From positions 2,373,001-2,437,000 of the forward strand of contig JAUCEP010000002.1 in NCBI GenBank assembly GCA_030348875.1: DNA of 64,000 nucleotides, written 5' to 3'. Origin of the DNA: Ureibacillus composti. Its GTDB lineage: Bacteria; Bacillota; Bacilli; Bacillales_A; Planococcaceae. Both the position numbers and the translations under genes were made by a program. Every line of letters begins with the position of its first letter. The stretch's first letter is position 1. Of this stretch, positions 45,811 to 55,450 are shown piece after piece. The notes below the pieces were generated by a model, which had not been told where the DNA came from, made no database searches, and saw only the letters and a program-made list of their open reading frames with translations.

Positions 45811-46010
45811 CGTAAAACTCCTACTAGAAAAAGCCAATTTATAGTTAATTTGCATTTATTATTAAATTTTTATACAAGCTTTGTTCGATTAATGACAGAT
45901 GAACTACTTGACAATAGATAATTGTGGCTAATTTGTTATAATCTTAATGTAGCGTTTTTATGAGCGTTAATTATGAAGGTATTGTTTTAATTTGAAAGGA
46001 AGAAGACAAC

Positions 46011-47003
46011 ATGTATTTTATAGATAATAAAGGAATTACAGATCCGCGCGTAAACTTAGCAATTGAGGAATATATCTTAAAAAATCTAGATATTGAGCAA
46101 GACTCTTATCTACTTTTCTATATTAATCAACCGTCAATCATCATTGGTAGAAATCAAAATACAATTGAAGAAATTAATACCGATTATGTAGAAGACAAAG
46201 GTGTCATTGTGGTGCGTCGTTTATCAGGTGGCGGGGCGGTTTATCATGATCTTGGCAATTTAAATTTTAGCTTTATTACAAAAGATGATGGAGAGTCTTT
46301 CCATAACTATAAAAAGTTCACACAACCAGTTGTGGATGCATTGGCAAAATTAGGTGTACAAGCTGAGCTTTCAGGTCGTAATGACATTTTAGCAGAAGGT
46401 CGAAAAGTATCAGGGAATGCCCAATACGCAACAAAAGGACGTATGTTTAGCCACGGTACTTTAATGTTTAACTTAAATATTGATGCTGTTGTAGATGCAT
46501 TAAAAGTGAAAAAGGACAAAATCGAATCAAAAGGCATTAAATCCGTTCGTTCCCGCGTAACAAATATTCTACCCTTCTTAAAAGAAGAAATTACCATTGA
46601 ACAATTTAAACTTGAAATTTTAAAATCCATTTTCGGTGATGAAGATCAAATCAATTATTATGAATTAACAGATGAAGACTGGGAGAAAATCCATGAAATC
46701 TCTCGCAATCGTTATCAAACATGGGAATGGAACTACGGCAAATCACCGCGCTTTAATATCCAAAAAACAGAGCGCTTCCCATCAGGCGGAATCGATATTC
46801 GTTTAGAAGTAAACAAAGGAATCATTGAAGAAGTAAAAATTTACGGAGACTTTTTCGGTGTTGGTGAAGTAACAGACATCGAACAATTACTCCTCGGCGT
46901 ACCATATAGCCGCGAAGCAATCGGTGAAAAATTAGGTGACATCGACATCGCCCACTATTTCGGTGGCATTACAAAAGAAGATTTCTTGAAGTTGGTTTAT
47001 TAG
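46011..47003 (+). CDS. lplJ: Lipoate-protein ligase A (LplJ type)
   Basis: 330 residues. The ligase motif VVRRLSGGGAVYHDLGNLNFSF, the active-site region GRKVSGNAQY (Lys) and MFSHGTLMFN are all present, followed by the C-terminal accessory domain (about 245-330) of two-domain LplA/LplJ enzymes. It activates lipoate with ATP and attaches it to E2 subunits and GcvH. AAGGAAG precedes the ATG. An extended -10 (TGTTATAAT) lies near 45934-45942. Confidence 0.93.
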   Translation: MYFIDNKGITDPRVNLAIEEYILKNLDIEQDSYLLFYINQPSIIIGRNQNTIEEINTDYVEDKGVIVVRRLSGGGAVYHDLGNLNFSFITKDDGESFHNYKKFTQPVVDALAKLGVQAELSGRNDILAEGRKVSGNAQYATKGRMFSHGTLMFNLNIDAVVDALKVKKDKIESKGIKSVRSRVTNILPFLKEEITIEQFKLEILKSIFGDEDQINYYELTDEDWEKIHEISRNRYQTWEWNYGKSPRFNIQKTERFPSGGIDIRLEVNKGIIEEVKIYGDFFGVGEVTDIEQLLLGVPYSREAIGEKLGDIDIAHYFGGITKEDFLKLVY

Positions 47004-47079
47004 GGACACCGGGGACAGGTTCCTCGTCCCACTTAATATGATAAAAAAGAGGGACAGTGTACCTGTCCCCCTGTCCCTA
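47001..47079. repeat. GGGACAGG palindromic element, copy 3, ending in TAG stops on both strands
   Basis: The left end GGGACACCGGGGACAGG begins inside the lplJ TAG stop. The right end CCTGTCCCCCTGTCCCTA contains, on the minus strand, the TAG stop of the oxygenase gene. The arms pair around a short A-rich centre. Confidence 0.75.
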
Positions 47080-47727
47080 ATTCACTTTCTGCCTTCGCAT
47101 CCATTGTGTTGCGATCCACTTTTCTCCTTCTATTACAGGAGTACCTGCATGGAGTGTTAACTCGTTTAACATTGGATCATTATAAAAATATTCAAAGTAG
47201 ACTGCCATCCCCTTTTGCGGACAAACAGTTAACCCTAGTTTCGGGAAAGTGGTTGTACCTCCCTCTTCCACATCGTTTAAGTATAGTACAAGCGTGCTAA
47301 TGCGATTGTTCATTGCTGCTTTACTTGTCGAAGCGAAATAATCGTAATGCTCTTTATATTCTTGACCAGGTTTGTAATTTAAAATATGTAGTCCTTCCCC
47401 ATGTTCTATAGGAATCCCCATAATGGCCGAAACCCTTTTTTCTACCCGCGCAAGAACCTCATTGTTCATGTCAGATAAAAATACCCCACTACTTGTACGT
47501 ATATCACTCACTTCTTTTGTACTTCCGATTTTCGAACGCTGAAGGTGATCTTTTGACATCTGAATAAGTGCTTCACATTCCTCATCATCCAGTACGGAGC
47601 CTAAAACAACAACTAATGGTTCTTCAAATCTAGCAATGATTTGAATCTCTTTGTCTTCCGTTTTAATTGTATTCCCATTATGACTAAATATTGTTACTTC
47701 CCTTACTTGAGCATCTTTAACAACCAT
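47077..47727 (-). CDS. 2-oxoglutarate/Fe(II) oxygenase, prolyl 4-hydroxylase-like
   Basis: 216 residues. The double-stranded beta-helix core has the metal motif HYDYF (HxD) near residue 131, the distal His in LTLHAGTPV and the 2-oxoglutarate Lys in EGEKWIATQWMR. LHILNYKPGQEYKEHYDYF and TLVLYLNDVEEGGTTTFPKLGL are the P4H family text. Bacterial members hydroxylate proline in proteins such as collagen-like spore proteins or EF-Tu. It is a lone gene, and the substrate is unknown. Confidence 0.88.
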   Translation of the reverse strand: MVVKDAQVREVTIFSHNGNTIKTEDKEIQIIARFEEPLVVVLGSVLDDEECEALIQMSKDHLQRSKIGSTKEVSDIRTSSGVFLSDMNNEVLARVEKRVSAIMGIPIEHGEGLHILNYKPGQEYKEHYDYFASTSKAAMNNRISTLVLYLNDVEEGGTTTFPKLGLTVCPQKGMAVYFEYFYNDPMLNELTLHAGTPVIEGEKWIATQWMRRQKVN

Positions 47728-47913
47728 CTTTCATTCATCAACCCCTGTTTCTATAGAAATATTTTGTAATAATTCTACGTACACGTTTTTAATTCCTCTA
47801 TAAAATTAACTAATAAAAAATATTTTTATATTGATTTTTTCGATATTCTCGTTTTTGCATTTCTCAAGACATTTACTTAACCGATTATTTCAGTACAGTT
47901 AAGCACAAAAAAA

Positions 47914-47935
47914 CTGCTTATTTGAAAATAAGCAG
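47914..47935 (-). terminator. Terminator of the thioesterase gene
   Basis: CTGCTTATTT (47914-47923) pairs with AAATAAGCAG (47926-47935), followed on the minus strand by T7. The region 47728-48079 otherwise holds no gene I can support. Confidence 0.75.
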
Positions 47936-48079
47936 CTTTAACACTTAATGTTATTGAAGACTATTTATCAATCCACTTTATTTATGTACAAAAATTCCCA
48001 TTTATACATTCTCTCTTTCTTGATCTCGCGGATATTTTATTTCCTTATTTGTCCCCAAGAAAGTTCAAAACTGTATCTA

Positions 48080-48478
48080 TCAATTAATATTCGCTCTAAA
48101 TTTTGCAATTTCATCGGGTACTGGAATGGCTTTTCGTGTTTGTAAGTCCATGATCGTTAAAATTACGTTTGTAGTCGATGATAATAGCTCTCCATGATAC
48201 ATCGATTGTTCTAGGGTAAAGCTTTTATTACCAACTTTCTTCAACTTCGTGCGTATTTCAACCCTGTCCCCAAGGCGTACTTCTTTTCTATATTCTGTAT
48301 CAAATTTCAACAAAACCGTCCCGCGCTTTTCCCCAAGTAATGTTTCTGTGCTTAATCCAATTTCTTTCATCCATTCGAAACGAGCTTTTTCAAAATGCTT
48401 TACGTATTTTAAATAATTCATATGCCCTAGCTCATCAATATCACTTTCGACAATTGTATATGTTTTTATATGTTCCAT
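48080..48478 (-). CDS. Acyl-CoA thioesterase (4HBT/hotdog family)
   Basis: 132 residues forming a single hotdog fold. The active-site text VESDIDELGHMNYLKYVKHFEKARFEW (D and H-x-N region of YbgC/4-hydroxybenzoyl-CoA thioesterases) and FDTEYRKEVRLGDRVEIRTKL are characteristic. It hydrolyses acyl-CoA or acyl-ACP thioesters; the substrate is unknown. It is monocistronic. Confidence 0.85.
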   Translation of the reverse strand: MEHIKTYTIVESDIDELGHMNYLKYVKHFEKARFEWMKEIGLSTETLLGEKRGTVLLKFDTEYRKEVRLGDRVEIRTKLKKVGNKSFTLEQSMYHGELLSSTTNVILTIMDLQTRKAIPVPDEIAKFRANIN

Positions 48479-48698
48479 TACATCACTCCTCTATGAAACT
48501 TCAATCTTCAAAGTATGGCATCATTTATATTATTCCACTTTCCTCCCCTTTTACCTTCAATCATTCGATGAAATTTTGTTTTGAAACATAAAAAAGCGTG
48601 AATCCGCCAGTCTCCTGCTATCGTAGTTGAAGTAGTTTCATCCTCTAATGCAGTTTCTATTGGATGAATTCTCGCCTTAATATGTTTTCGAAAAAATT
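48479..48698. other. Intergenic region, nothing definite
   Basis: The minus strand at 48600-48690 gives a short open text (RIHPIETALEDETTS...), possibly debris, without a start or ribosome-binding site. Confidence 0.25.
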
Positions 48699-49616
48699 CT
48701 ATTTTCCTTCATAGGCTTTCTGTATTTCTGCCATATCAAGTTTTTTCATTTTAAGTATTGCTTGATTGACGCGATACAGCTTTTCTGGTGTACTTTTGCT
48801 CATTATTTCGTCCATGTTACTTGGAACAACCTGCCAAGAGATGCCGAACTGGTCTTTTACCCAACCGCATTGTTCGGATTCAGGTACTGCTGAGAGCTTC
48901 TTCCAGTAGTAATCAATCTCCTCTTGTGTATCGCAGTATACCATAAATGCAACTGCCTCGTTAAAACTGAATTTATGCTCATGTGCGCTATCCATTGCGA
49001 TAAACCACGCATCCCCTAAGCAGAAATCAGCATACATAACCGTTCCCTCTTTATCAGGTTCCATACCTTGCGGGTAGCGAGAAAGCTGGCCTTGTTTTGA
49101 ATGTTTAAATACCGATAAATAAAAGTTTATTGCTTCTTCCGCTTTGCCGCATTGCTCCCCTACAAATAATAGAGATGGCACGATGTTAGGTCGCTCTTCT
49201 CCTTCTGGATCGACAAGGTTTAATTGCCATGATAAACCATACTTGTCCTGAATCCAGCCATACCACTCACTGAATGGATATTGCTGAAGTGGCATTAACA
49301 CGGTCCCACCATCAGACATTTTGTTCCAAATACGATCAATTAGTTCTTTCGCGTTTTCAACACGAGATGGATTAAAATTCACCATAAATGATACAGAAGG
49401 ATTGAACTTGAAATATGGCCCGGCACTGATTGCTGAAAACTTTTGTCCCCAAAGTTCAAAAGAAACAAGATTGGCATCGCCGGATGGTGTATCATGTAGA
49501 GTTAAATCATCCGACATTTTTGAGTTTGGAAATAAAGAAGTGTAAAACTCTGCTGCTTCTTTTGCTTCCTTGTCATACCATAAAGCCGGAATGATAATTT
49601 GATTCGTTTTTGACAT
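48699..49616 (-). CDS. Tandem VOC/PhnB-like protein
   Basis: 305 residues from the ATG at 49616 (AGGTGG upstream). Two PhnB-like glyoxalase-fold domains lie in tandem (about 1-135 and 140-275). Each starts with a strand, then AAEFYTSLFPNS or AINFYLSVFKHS, and ends GWIQDKYGLSWQL or GWVKDQFGISWQV. This is the family often annotated as 3-demethylubiquinone-9 3-methyltransferase-like; the true activity is unknown. The C-terminal helix carries KLYRVNQAILKMKKLDM. Confidence 0.85.
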   Translation of the reverse strand: MSKTNQIIIPALWYDKEAKEAAEFYTSLFPNSKMSDDLTLHDTPSGDANLVSFELWGQKFSAISAGPYFKFNPSVSFMVNFNPSRVENAKELIDRIWNKMSDGGTVLMPLQQYPFSEWYGWIQDKYGLSWQLNLVDPEGEERPNIVPSLLFVGEQCGKAEEAINFYLSVFKHSKQGQLSRYPQGMEPDKEGTVMYADFCLGDAWFIAMDSAHEHKFSFNEAVAFMVYCDTQEEIDYYWKKLSAVPESEQCGWVKDQFGISWQVVPSNMDEIMSKSTPEKLYRVNQAILKMKKLDMAEIQKAYEGK

Positions 49617-49666
49617 AGTAGTTCCACCTTTTTTAGTAATTTTCACGACTAATTTGTTTTCATAGT

Positions 49667-50047
49667 TTATTTAAGTATCTCTAACTGCCCGTTTTCAAAT
49701 GAGGATGAAGGCGTATAGCTGTCCTTCGGGAAAATAAACGTCCAAGGCATACTCACTTGAGATGGTATGCCAAGCGCTGGTAAAGTAAATGCCTTTTCTG
49801 CCTTAATATCTCCTTCAATTTTGTAAAGTAATCTTGTGTTCGTAAACTTTAGCGGCTGATCGGAAAAATTATGAACCAATACGGTTACTAGTAGATCCCC
49901 TTTATGGTTTACTGCCTCTCGTATAGGTGAAAACAAAATTTCAGAGCTAATTAAATCTTTTGTTGCTTGAAAAATTCCTTTTATATGTTCCAGGTCTTGG
50001 GGAGCTAGTGTTTTCTCCCAAGACGCTTCAAACTGTAATTGTTGCAT
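49667..50047 (-). CDS. SLAP-domain protein
   Basis: 126 residues from the ATG at 50047 (AGGTGGG upstream). SWEKTLAPQDLEHIKGIF and the pattern NHKGDLLVTVLVHNFSDQPLKFTNTRLLY then LPALGIPSQVSMPWTFIFPKDS match the SLAP domain, found in proteins linked to the accessory Sec/S-layer system. It has no signal peptide, so it probably acts in the cytosol as an export partner or is a stand-alone copy. Confidence 0.8.
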   Translation of the reverse strand: MQQLQFEASWEKTLAPQDLEHIKGIFQATKDLISSEILFSPIREAVNHKGDLLVTVLVHNFSDQPLKFTNTRLLYKIEGDIKAEKAFTLPALGIPSQVSMPWTFIFPKDSYTPSSSFENGQLEILK

Positions 50048-50185
50048 ATTGACCCACCTTTTTAAGGATAAATGTACCATTCCTTTATTTTACCAAAGAT
50101 ACAAATTTAAGTGGTTGTTTCACTCTAAAGGTATCTATAAGAATAATGTAAAAGATTGGACATACATTTCTTTTGAGGTGAAATT

Positions 50186-51112
50186 TTGAAAAAAGGACTT
50201 ATCGGTTATATCTTGTTAATATTGATGATTACGGGAACGGTCATGTTTGTTAACAACTACGATGGTACAAATGATGGCCAATCCGAGGAAGATTTAGAAG
50301 CAGCTTTACTGAAAAGCATGGAAGAAACAAAAAAGGAAAAAAAGAAGGTTGAGGAGTTTTTAACAAAGGGGTCAATTGAACTACAAAATAATGGATTGAA
50401 ACAAGTAGGATTAGGCTTTTCACCGGACGATCGACAAGTAGACATACAAGTACCTGATGAGAAATTTCTTAAAGACAATCGAAGTAACATTGAAAATATC
50501 ATTCTAAAAGTTGCAAAAGAGAGTGAACTACAAGACTTTAAAGTGGATTATCGTGTGTTGGAACAATATGTTCAGTTGAGCAAGGAAGACCTTGAGCTAA
50601 ATGAATCCATTTCAAAAGAAACACTTAAGATTTCAGATATATTAAGGGCAAAAGGCTTCAAAAACTATTCAATCTCCTTTCAACCACAAAAAGAAATCAT
50701 CATCGAGGGAACGGAAGCAGATTTGGTGAAAAAAGAGGCTCTGGAAAAGCATATAGCGGATACAATCTATATAAAAACAAAGCAAAACTTCACGGTTAAC
50801 ATTCAGAAAAAAAGTGAAAATCAAATAAGAGACCAAGAATGGCAACCGATCTTTACTAGCATCATGGATGAAACGAAAAAGGAATTTGGTGAATATAGAG
50901 GGTTTGCCTACTCTTTCCACCCAGAACCTTTACAAATTATTATTAAAACAGATTTAGAAAAGCCAAAATGGTTTTGGAACTCTAATAAGCAAGCAAAGCA
51001 AATCACAAACTATGTCGAGAAAATCATAGAATTAAAACGAGAAGAACTATCTATTAAAGAAATACCCTATGAAATTATTATACGAGATAAAAATAATAAG
51101 AAAATGAATTAG
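50186..51112 (+). CDS. Membrane-anchored protein with three modules (paralogue 3)
   Basis: 308 residues from a TTG with GAGGTGA upstream. One membrane segment (LIGYILLILMITGTVMFV) is followed by a charged helix and three modules of about 85 residues. Each has the pattern helix, G-containing turn, strand pair (LKQVGLGFSPDDRQVDIQV; FKNYSISFQPQKEIIIEG; YRGFAYSFHPEPLQIIIKT) and a helix ending in a strand. The layout matches the protein at 16570-17526. The function is unknown. The stop TAG is formed by a GGGACA repeat. Confidence 0.6.
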   Translation: MKKGLIGYILLILMITGTVMFVNNYDGTNDGQSEEDLEAALLKSMEETKKEKKKVEEFLTKGSIELQNNGLKQVGLGFSPDDRQVDIQVPDEKFLKDNRSNIENIILKVAKESELQDFKVDYRVLEQYVQLSKEDLELNESISKETLKISDILRAKGFKNYSISFQPQKEIIIEGTEADLVKKEALEKHIADTIYIKTKQNFTVNIQKKSENQIRDQEWQPIFTSIMDETKKEFGEYRGFAYSFHPEPLQIIIKTDLEKPKWFWNSNKQAKQITNYVEKIIELKREELSIKEIPYEIIIRDKNNKKMN

Positions 51113-51147
51113 GGACAACGGGGACAGGTCCCTTGTCCCTATCCATA
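51110..51147. repeat. GGGACAGG palindromic element, copy 4
   Basis: GGGACAACGGGGACAGG then TCCCTTGTCCCTA, starting within the TAG stop of the preceding gene. Shorter than the other copies. Confidence 0.65.
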
Positions 51148-51152
51148 AAAAA

Positions 51153-51190
51153 AACAAATGCCTTTAGTCAAATGATTAAGGGCATTTGTT
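51153..51190. terminator. Bidirectional terminator
   Basis: AACAAATGCC (51153-51162) pairs with GGCATTTGTT (51181-51190), between convergent genes. Confidence 0.8.
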
Positions 51191-51203
51191 TATGAGGGGG
51201 TGT

Positions 51204-52067
51204 TTATACTAAAACGTTGAATAACGTTCCAATATCTTCAATAGATACTTCAACTTCATCGCCAGACTTCAACCAAATTTGTTGGTCTTCTGGATAACCA
51301 AGGATTACTCCATCTGGCGTTCCGGAGAAAATAACGTCTCCAGGCTTTAATGTCATATACTCCGACACATAACTGATAATCGTCGCGCAATCAAATATCA
51401 TATCTCTTGTATTTGAAGATTGACGAGTTTCTCCATTCACTTTGCAACTAATATTTAAATTCGTTGGATCCACTTGATCAGCAGTAACTAATTCAGGGCC
51501 AATTGGAGCAAAGTGATCAAGCGATTTACCAAGCAACCATTGGCCTGTACGGAATTGAAGGTCTCTAGCAGATAAATCATTACCTACTGCATACCCAAAC
51601 ACATAGGATAAAGCATCATCCTTTGAGACATTTGATGCTTCTTTACCAATCACAATGACAAGCTCTGCCTCATAATCATACTTTTCAGCATTTGTAGGTA
51701 AGGCTATTGTTTGGTTATGTGCAGCAAGTGCATTATTAAATTTACTAAATAACACTGGGGACGTTGGGATTTCCATTTTGGACTCTTCTGCATGGTCAAC
51801 ATAGTTTAAACCGACACAGATAATCTTTTCTGGCTCTGAGATACATGGTGCGTATGTAATATTTTCATCAGATACATACGTACACTCTTTTTCGACTAAT
51901 TCACGTAACTTAGCAAGACTCTGCTCTCCCCCTACTATTACCTGTTCGATTGAAAGGGGAACATCAAGGGAATGACTATTGGCAGTTTTTTCAACATCAA
52001 TAATTCCCTGTTCAACTTTAAGACCTAATCGAATTTTTTCTCCATCTTTAAAATTAACGAATCTCAT
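51204..52067 (-). CDS. Fumarylacetoacetate hydrolase family protein
   Basis: 287 residues. A small N-terminal domain (1-65), then the FAH core: IICVGLNYVDHAEESKMEIP, metal Glu pair in YDYEAELVIVIG, Asp in GYAVGNDLSARDLQF, and VIFSGTPDGVILG. The family cleaves or hydrates acylpyruvates and 2-keto-acids with Mg2+. It is the last gene of the operon 55414 to 51204 with a dehydrogenase and a carrier, so a sugar-acid or keto-acid route is likely. It could also act on a ring-cleavage product of the neighbouring aromatic cluster. Confidence 0.88.
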   Translation of the reverse strand: MRFVNFKDGEKIRLGLKVEQGIIDVEKTANSHSLDVPLSIEQVIVGGEQSLAKLRELVEKECTYVSDENITYAPCISEPEKIICVGLNYVDHAEESKMEIPTSPVLFSKFNNALAAHNQTIALPTNAEKYDYEAELVIVIGKEASNVSKDDALSYVFGYAVGNDLSARDLQFRTGQWLLGKSLDHFAPIGPELVTADQVDPTNLNISCKVNGETRQSSNTRDMIFDCATIISYVSEYMTLKPGDVIFSGTPDGVILGYPEDQQIWLKSGDEVEVSIEDIGTLFNVLV

Positions 52068-52247
52068 ATATACTCTCTCCCTATAATTGTTTTTATTAGA
52101 TTAATATCGTGAATGACACTAAGTATAGTAAACAAAGCATCTTCTGATAGAAACGGATGGAAGAAAAAGGGCTAAACGTACTGCAAATAACCCTCCCTTC
52201 ATCCATTTCCACATCAATACAAATACTTATAATTTAAATAGTCATTG

Positions 52248-53339
52248 TTAATTTGCAACGACTTCAAGTGGACTAGTTAATTGTGTAATAAGTTCTTGAT
52301 TGATTCCTGCCTTTGTAGCAAGCTCCACAAGTTCCGAAATGACACTATCTGGAATTCCAATTCCTTCTACTTTATTTCTTTCAAAGTTTCGGTGTTCAAT
52401 CTCTCCTGGAAGATAAATTTCATTTGCCCCTTCTACTAAAGGAGTATTTTTGATATAGGCAATATATTGGTCTACTAAACCTTTAAATTGTTCCACTTGC
52501 ATAAAGCCATCAATTTTAATTCCTAAAAAGAAATGACTGATATCATTTGGTTTATCTAAATCCTGATACATGGAATTGATTTGCTCTCCGATTGCACCAT
52601 TGCTTAATAATGCTGACAATAGGTCGACGATAACTGATAAACCATATCCTTTTGGCCCACCTACCGGAAAGAGGAATCCACCATTTACGACTTCGTCTGG
52701 ATCTGTTGTCGGGTTCCCTTTGGCATTTAAAGCCCATCCTTCTGGTATAGATTCATTTTTGCTTTTTGCATTCAATATTTTCCCAAGTGGGACAACACTT
52801 GTTGCCATATCAAGAACAATTGATGGACTTTCTCCCGCTGGAGCAGCAAATGAGATTGGATTATTTCCAACTCTTGCCTCTGTACCGCCTGGAGGAGGCA
52901 TTAAAGGTTCTACATTACTTACAGATAGTCCAATCATATTATGTTCAGCTAATTGCATTGCCCAATACGCAGCAGCTCCATAATGGTTGCTTCTGCGAAT
53001 AGCAACAGCAGATATCTTCGAACTTTCAGATTTTTCAATTAGTTCTTGAATTGCTTCCTGAGCCACTACATGACCTAGTCCATGATCACCGTCTATTACA
53101 ATCGTCGAATCCGTTTCAAATACTTTTTTAATATCCGGATTCGCCTTAATTTTTCCGTTCTCAAGACGCTTAACGTATACGGGAAGTCTTAGAATTCCGT
53201 GACTGCTCACACCTCTTAGGTCAGCTGTAATTAGTGACTGGGCAACTGTCTCTGCATGTTCTAAAGAAACACCTTGATGTTCAAGAATTAAACTTCCGAG
53301 CTTTTTTAGATTTTGAGATTCATATTTTTTTACTGTCAT
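52248..53339 (-). CDS. Malate/L-lactate dehydrogenase family (Ldh2) oxidoreductase
   Basis: 363 residues. LRGVSSHGILRLPVYVKRL, the catalytic His/Asp region DGDHGLGHVVAQEA, AIRRSNHYGAAAYW, NNPISFAAPAG and GGPKGYGLSVIVDLLSALL are the Ldh2 family text. These NAD(P)-dependent enzymes interconvert 2-hydroxy- and 2-oxo-acids (malate, sulfolactate, ureidoglycolate, diketogulonate). Its start overlaps the stop of the carrier gene by 4 bp (ATGA), so it acts on an imported acid. Confidence 0.9.
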   Translation of the reverse strand: MTVKKYESQNLKKLGSLILEHQGVSLEHAETVAQSLITADLRGVSSHGILRLPVYVKRLENGKIKANPDIKKVFETDSTIVIDGDHGLGHVVAQEAIQELIEKSESSKISAVAIRRSNHYGAAAYWAMQLAEHNMIGLSVSNVEPLMPPPGGTEARVGNNPISFAAPAGESPSIVLDMATSVVPLGKILNAKSKNESIPEGWALNAKGNPTTDPDEVVNGGFLFPVGGPKGYGLSVIVDLLSALLSNGAIGEQINSMYQDLDKPNDISHFFLGIKIDGFMQVEQFKGLVDQYIAYIKNTPLVEGANEIYLPGEIEHRNFERNKVEGIGIPDSVISELVELATKAGINQELITQLTSPLEVVAN

Positions 53340-54619
53340 GACGATACCACCTCATTGTCTTTATTTATAATTATCGTTTTTTCATTTTCTTTTAATAAGA
53401 ATGTGTAAACAAGGAATGCAATACCGGCAATAATTCCTGCAATGACTAACCCTCCAACAAAGCTTTTAAAATAGCCAACAATGAAGCCTGTCATGATTGG
53501 TGCAATCCATCCAGCAATATTACCAACGAAATTTTGGAGTCCGGCAAGCGTACCTACTGTGCCCTCTGGTGCAATGTCTGTCAAAATCGCCCATGTTCCA
53601 CTGTTTGCAAACATCATTCCACCGATTGATATGGAGATTAAAGCTAAGGCAAGTCCTACATTCGATACGAATCCTGCAGGAATAATCGCTAAGCAAAACA
53701 ACATTCCAATCGACATTACTGTTCGTCTAGCTGCGATTGGTCTCCACCCTCTCTTAACAAGTCGATCAGAGATTAAACCGCCGCAAATTGCTCCAATCGA
53801 TGCTACTACCCATGGAATTACTGAATTGAAACCTGCTTTAAGCAAGCTCATATCTCGTTCCATAACTAAATAAGTTGGAAGCCAAGTTAGCATCATATAA
53901 AGTAAGTAGTTTTGGGAGAAAAGTCCATACATACAGCACCAAACATTCTTAATTTTTAAAAGTTCGTACCATTTTACTTTAGATTCACTAACTACTGTTT
54001 GCTCCATTTTTCCTTCTTGAATATGTTGTAACTCAGCCTCGCTCATCTTACTGTCTGCTGGATTGTTTTTAAAATAGTACAACCAGATTGGTACCCAAAG
54101 GAGGCCTACCGCACCTGTGAGGATAAAGGCCATTTGCCAACCCCAACTCCCAATAATCCAAGCAAGTAACGGTGTAGAAAGGCCGGCTCCCGTAGCAATA
54201 CCCATTGTAAAAATCCCATTCGCAATTCCACGTTCCTTCGATGGCAACCAGTCCTTGATCACTCTCGTGTTTGTTGGAAATGCAGGAGATTCACCAATTC
54301 CCATCATCGCTCGGATACCAAGTAGTAATCCTAGCGAACGACCGCCTGCTGTAGCAATCGTACATAGCGACCACCAAACAATCGCGATTGCATAGGTCAC
54401 CTTTGCACCAAATTTATCTACAATAGGGCCGACTGGAATTTGCATTAACGTATATGTCCAGAAAAAGGCCGACCCCAAAAGTCCAAATTGAACAGTTGTC
54501 AAACTTAAATCTTCCATCATTTGAGGACCCGCAATGCCCAATACAGCCCGGTCCATATAGTTGATCGAGGTAGCCAAGTACAATAATAGGACGACTCCCC
54601 ACCTTAATTTTGTTTTCAT
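53336..54619 (-). CDS. MFS anion:cation symporter (hexuronate/glucarate type)
   Basis: 427 residues from the ATG at 54619 (GGAGGAG upstream). SINYMDRAVLGIAGPQMMEDL in helix 1, motif A in PVGPIVDKFGAKVT, GIGESPAFPTNTRVIKDWLP in helix 4 and GTWAILTDIAPEGTVGTLAGLQN are diagnostic of the ACS family (ExuT, GudP, DgoT). It imports an organic acid with a proton for the two downstream enzymes. Confidence 0.9.
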   Translation of the reverse strand: MKTKLRWGVVLLLYLATSINYMDRAVLGIAGPQMMEDLSLTTVQFGLLGSAFFWTYTLMQIPVGPIVDKFGAKVTYAIAIVWWSLCTIATAGGRSLGLLLGIRAMMGIGESPAFPTNTRVIKDWLPSKERGIANGIFTMGIATGAGLSTPLLAWIIGSWGWQMAFILTGAVGLLWVPIWLYYFKNNPADSKMSEAELQHIQEGKMEQTVVSESKVKWYELLKIKNVWCCMYGLFSQNYLLYMMLTWLPTYLVMERDMSLLKAGFNSVIPWVVASIGAICGGLISDRLVKRGWRPIAARRTVMSIGMLFCLAIIPAGFVSNVGLALALISISIGGMMFANSGTWAILTDIAPEGTVGTLAGLQNFVGNIAGWIAPIMTGFIVGYFKSFVGGLVIAGIIAGIAFLVYTFLLKENEKTIIINKDNEVVSS

Positions 54620-54769
54620 ATATATCTCCTCCAAATGGTGTATCCGCTTACATTTTCAGTAATAATCGAATCAAACATAGATTGGTAGATTGGATGATAT
54701 TATGTTATAATTATAATGTAGTTATTTTTTCACAGCTGTCGTTGATTCTCGCAAAAACACGGCAGCATT

Positions 54770-55414
54770 TTATTTTCTTTGGTATATTTCGATAAAGCTC
54801 TTTTTTGTTTTTTCAAGGTGTGATACTAATAGCTCTTCTCCGTTACCTTGTTCTAATGCCCGAATAATCGCCCAATGCTCTTCAACCACTTCCAAACGGC
54901 GATCCTGCTTGAACAATACATGTATCCCGATTCGCAGCATCATCTCAGATACTTCTTCATACGTAGAAATGAGTCTTTTATTATTTGTTAACCTATAAAG
55001 CTCCGCATGATATTCCCGATCTTCAGACATAAATTCAATATCTGTCATTTCTCCAATATGCTCCTCCATGTGCTTTGTAAGAGAATACAATTTCTCAAAT
55101 GAAACTTTTCGATCTTGTAAATGTTTGACAATCGCAGGTTCCACAATCATCCTCATTTCAAACACTTCATCGATATCTTCCATGGTAATTGGTTTTACGT
55201 ATGTACCTGTATAGGGTACTGTATATAACCAATTATTGGCTTCAAGTATTTGGACAGCTTCTCTAAATGGTGTGCGGCTGATCCCGAACCTTTCTTTTGC
55301 AACTTTTTCCGTTATCATGTCGCCATCTTTAAGAACGCCATCGATAATTGCATCACGTATGATTTCCATAGCTTGTACCTTCAGTGGTTTCATAGACATT
55401 GCATATAACTTCAC
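54770..55414 (-). CDS. GntR/FadR-family (FCD) regulator
   Basis: 214 residues from the GTG at 55414 (GGAGG 7 nt upstream); the longer frame to 55504 has no ribosome-binding site and crosses the palindrome. Winged helix (about 8-72, DGDMITEKVAKERFGISRTPFREAVQILEANNWL), then an FCD ligand domain (about 80-205) with metal-site text FEMRMIVEPAIV, DREYHAELYRLTNNKRL and HWAIIRALEQGNGEEL. It senses an organic acid. It is the first gene of the operon it probably controls. Confidence 0.9.
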   Translation of the reverse strand: MKLYAMSMKPLKVQAMEIIRDAIIDGVLKDGDMITEKVAKERFGISRTPFREAVQILEANNWLYTVPYTGTYVKPITMEDIDEVFEMRMIVEPAIVKHLQDRKVSFEKLYSLTKHMEEHIGEMTDIEFMSEDREYHAELYRLTNNKRLISTYEEVSEMMLRIGIHVLFKQDRRLEVVEEHWAIIRALEQGNGEELLVSHLEKTKKSFIEIYQRK

Positions 55415-55450
55415 AATCTCACCTCCTTGTATTTGATAGACGTTCAAAAT

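Noticed and set aside
47948..48145. 65-residue plus-strand open frame
   Set aside because: It overlaps the end of the thioesterase gene on the other strand and lacks a ribosome-binding site; the text looks random.
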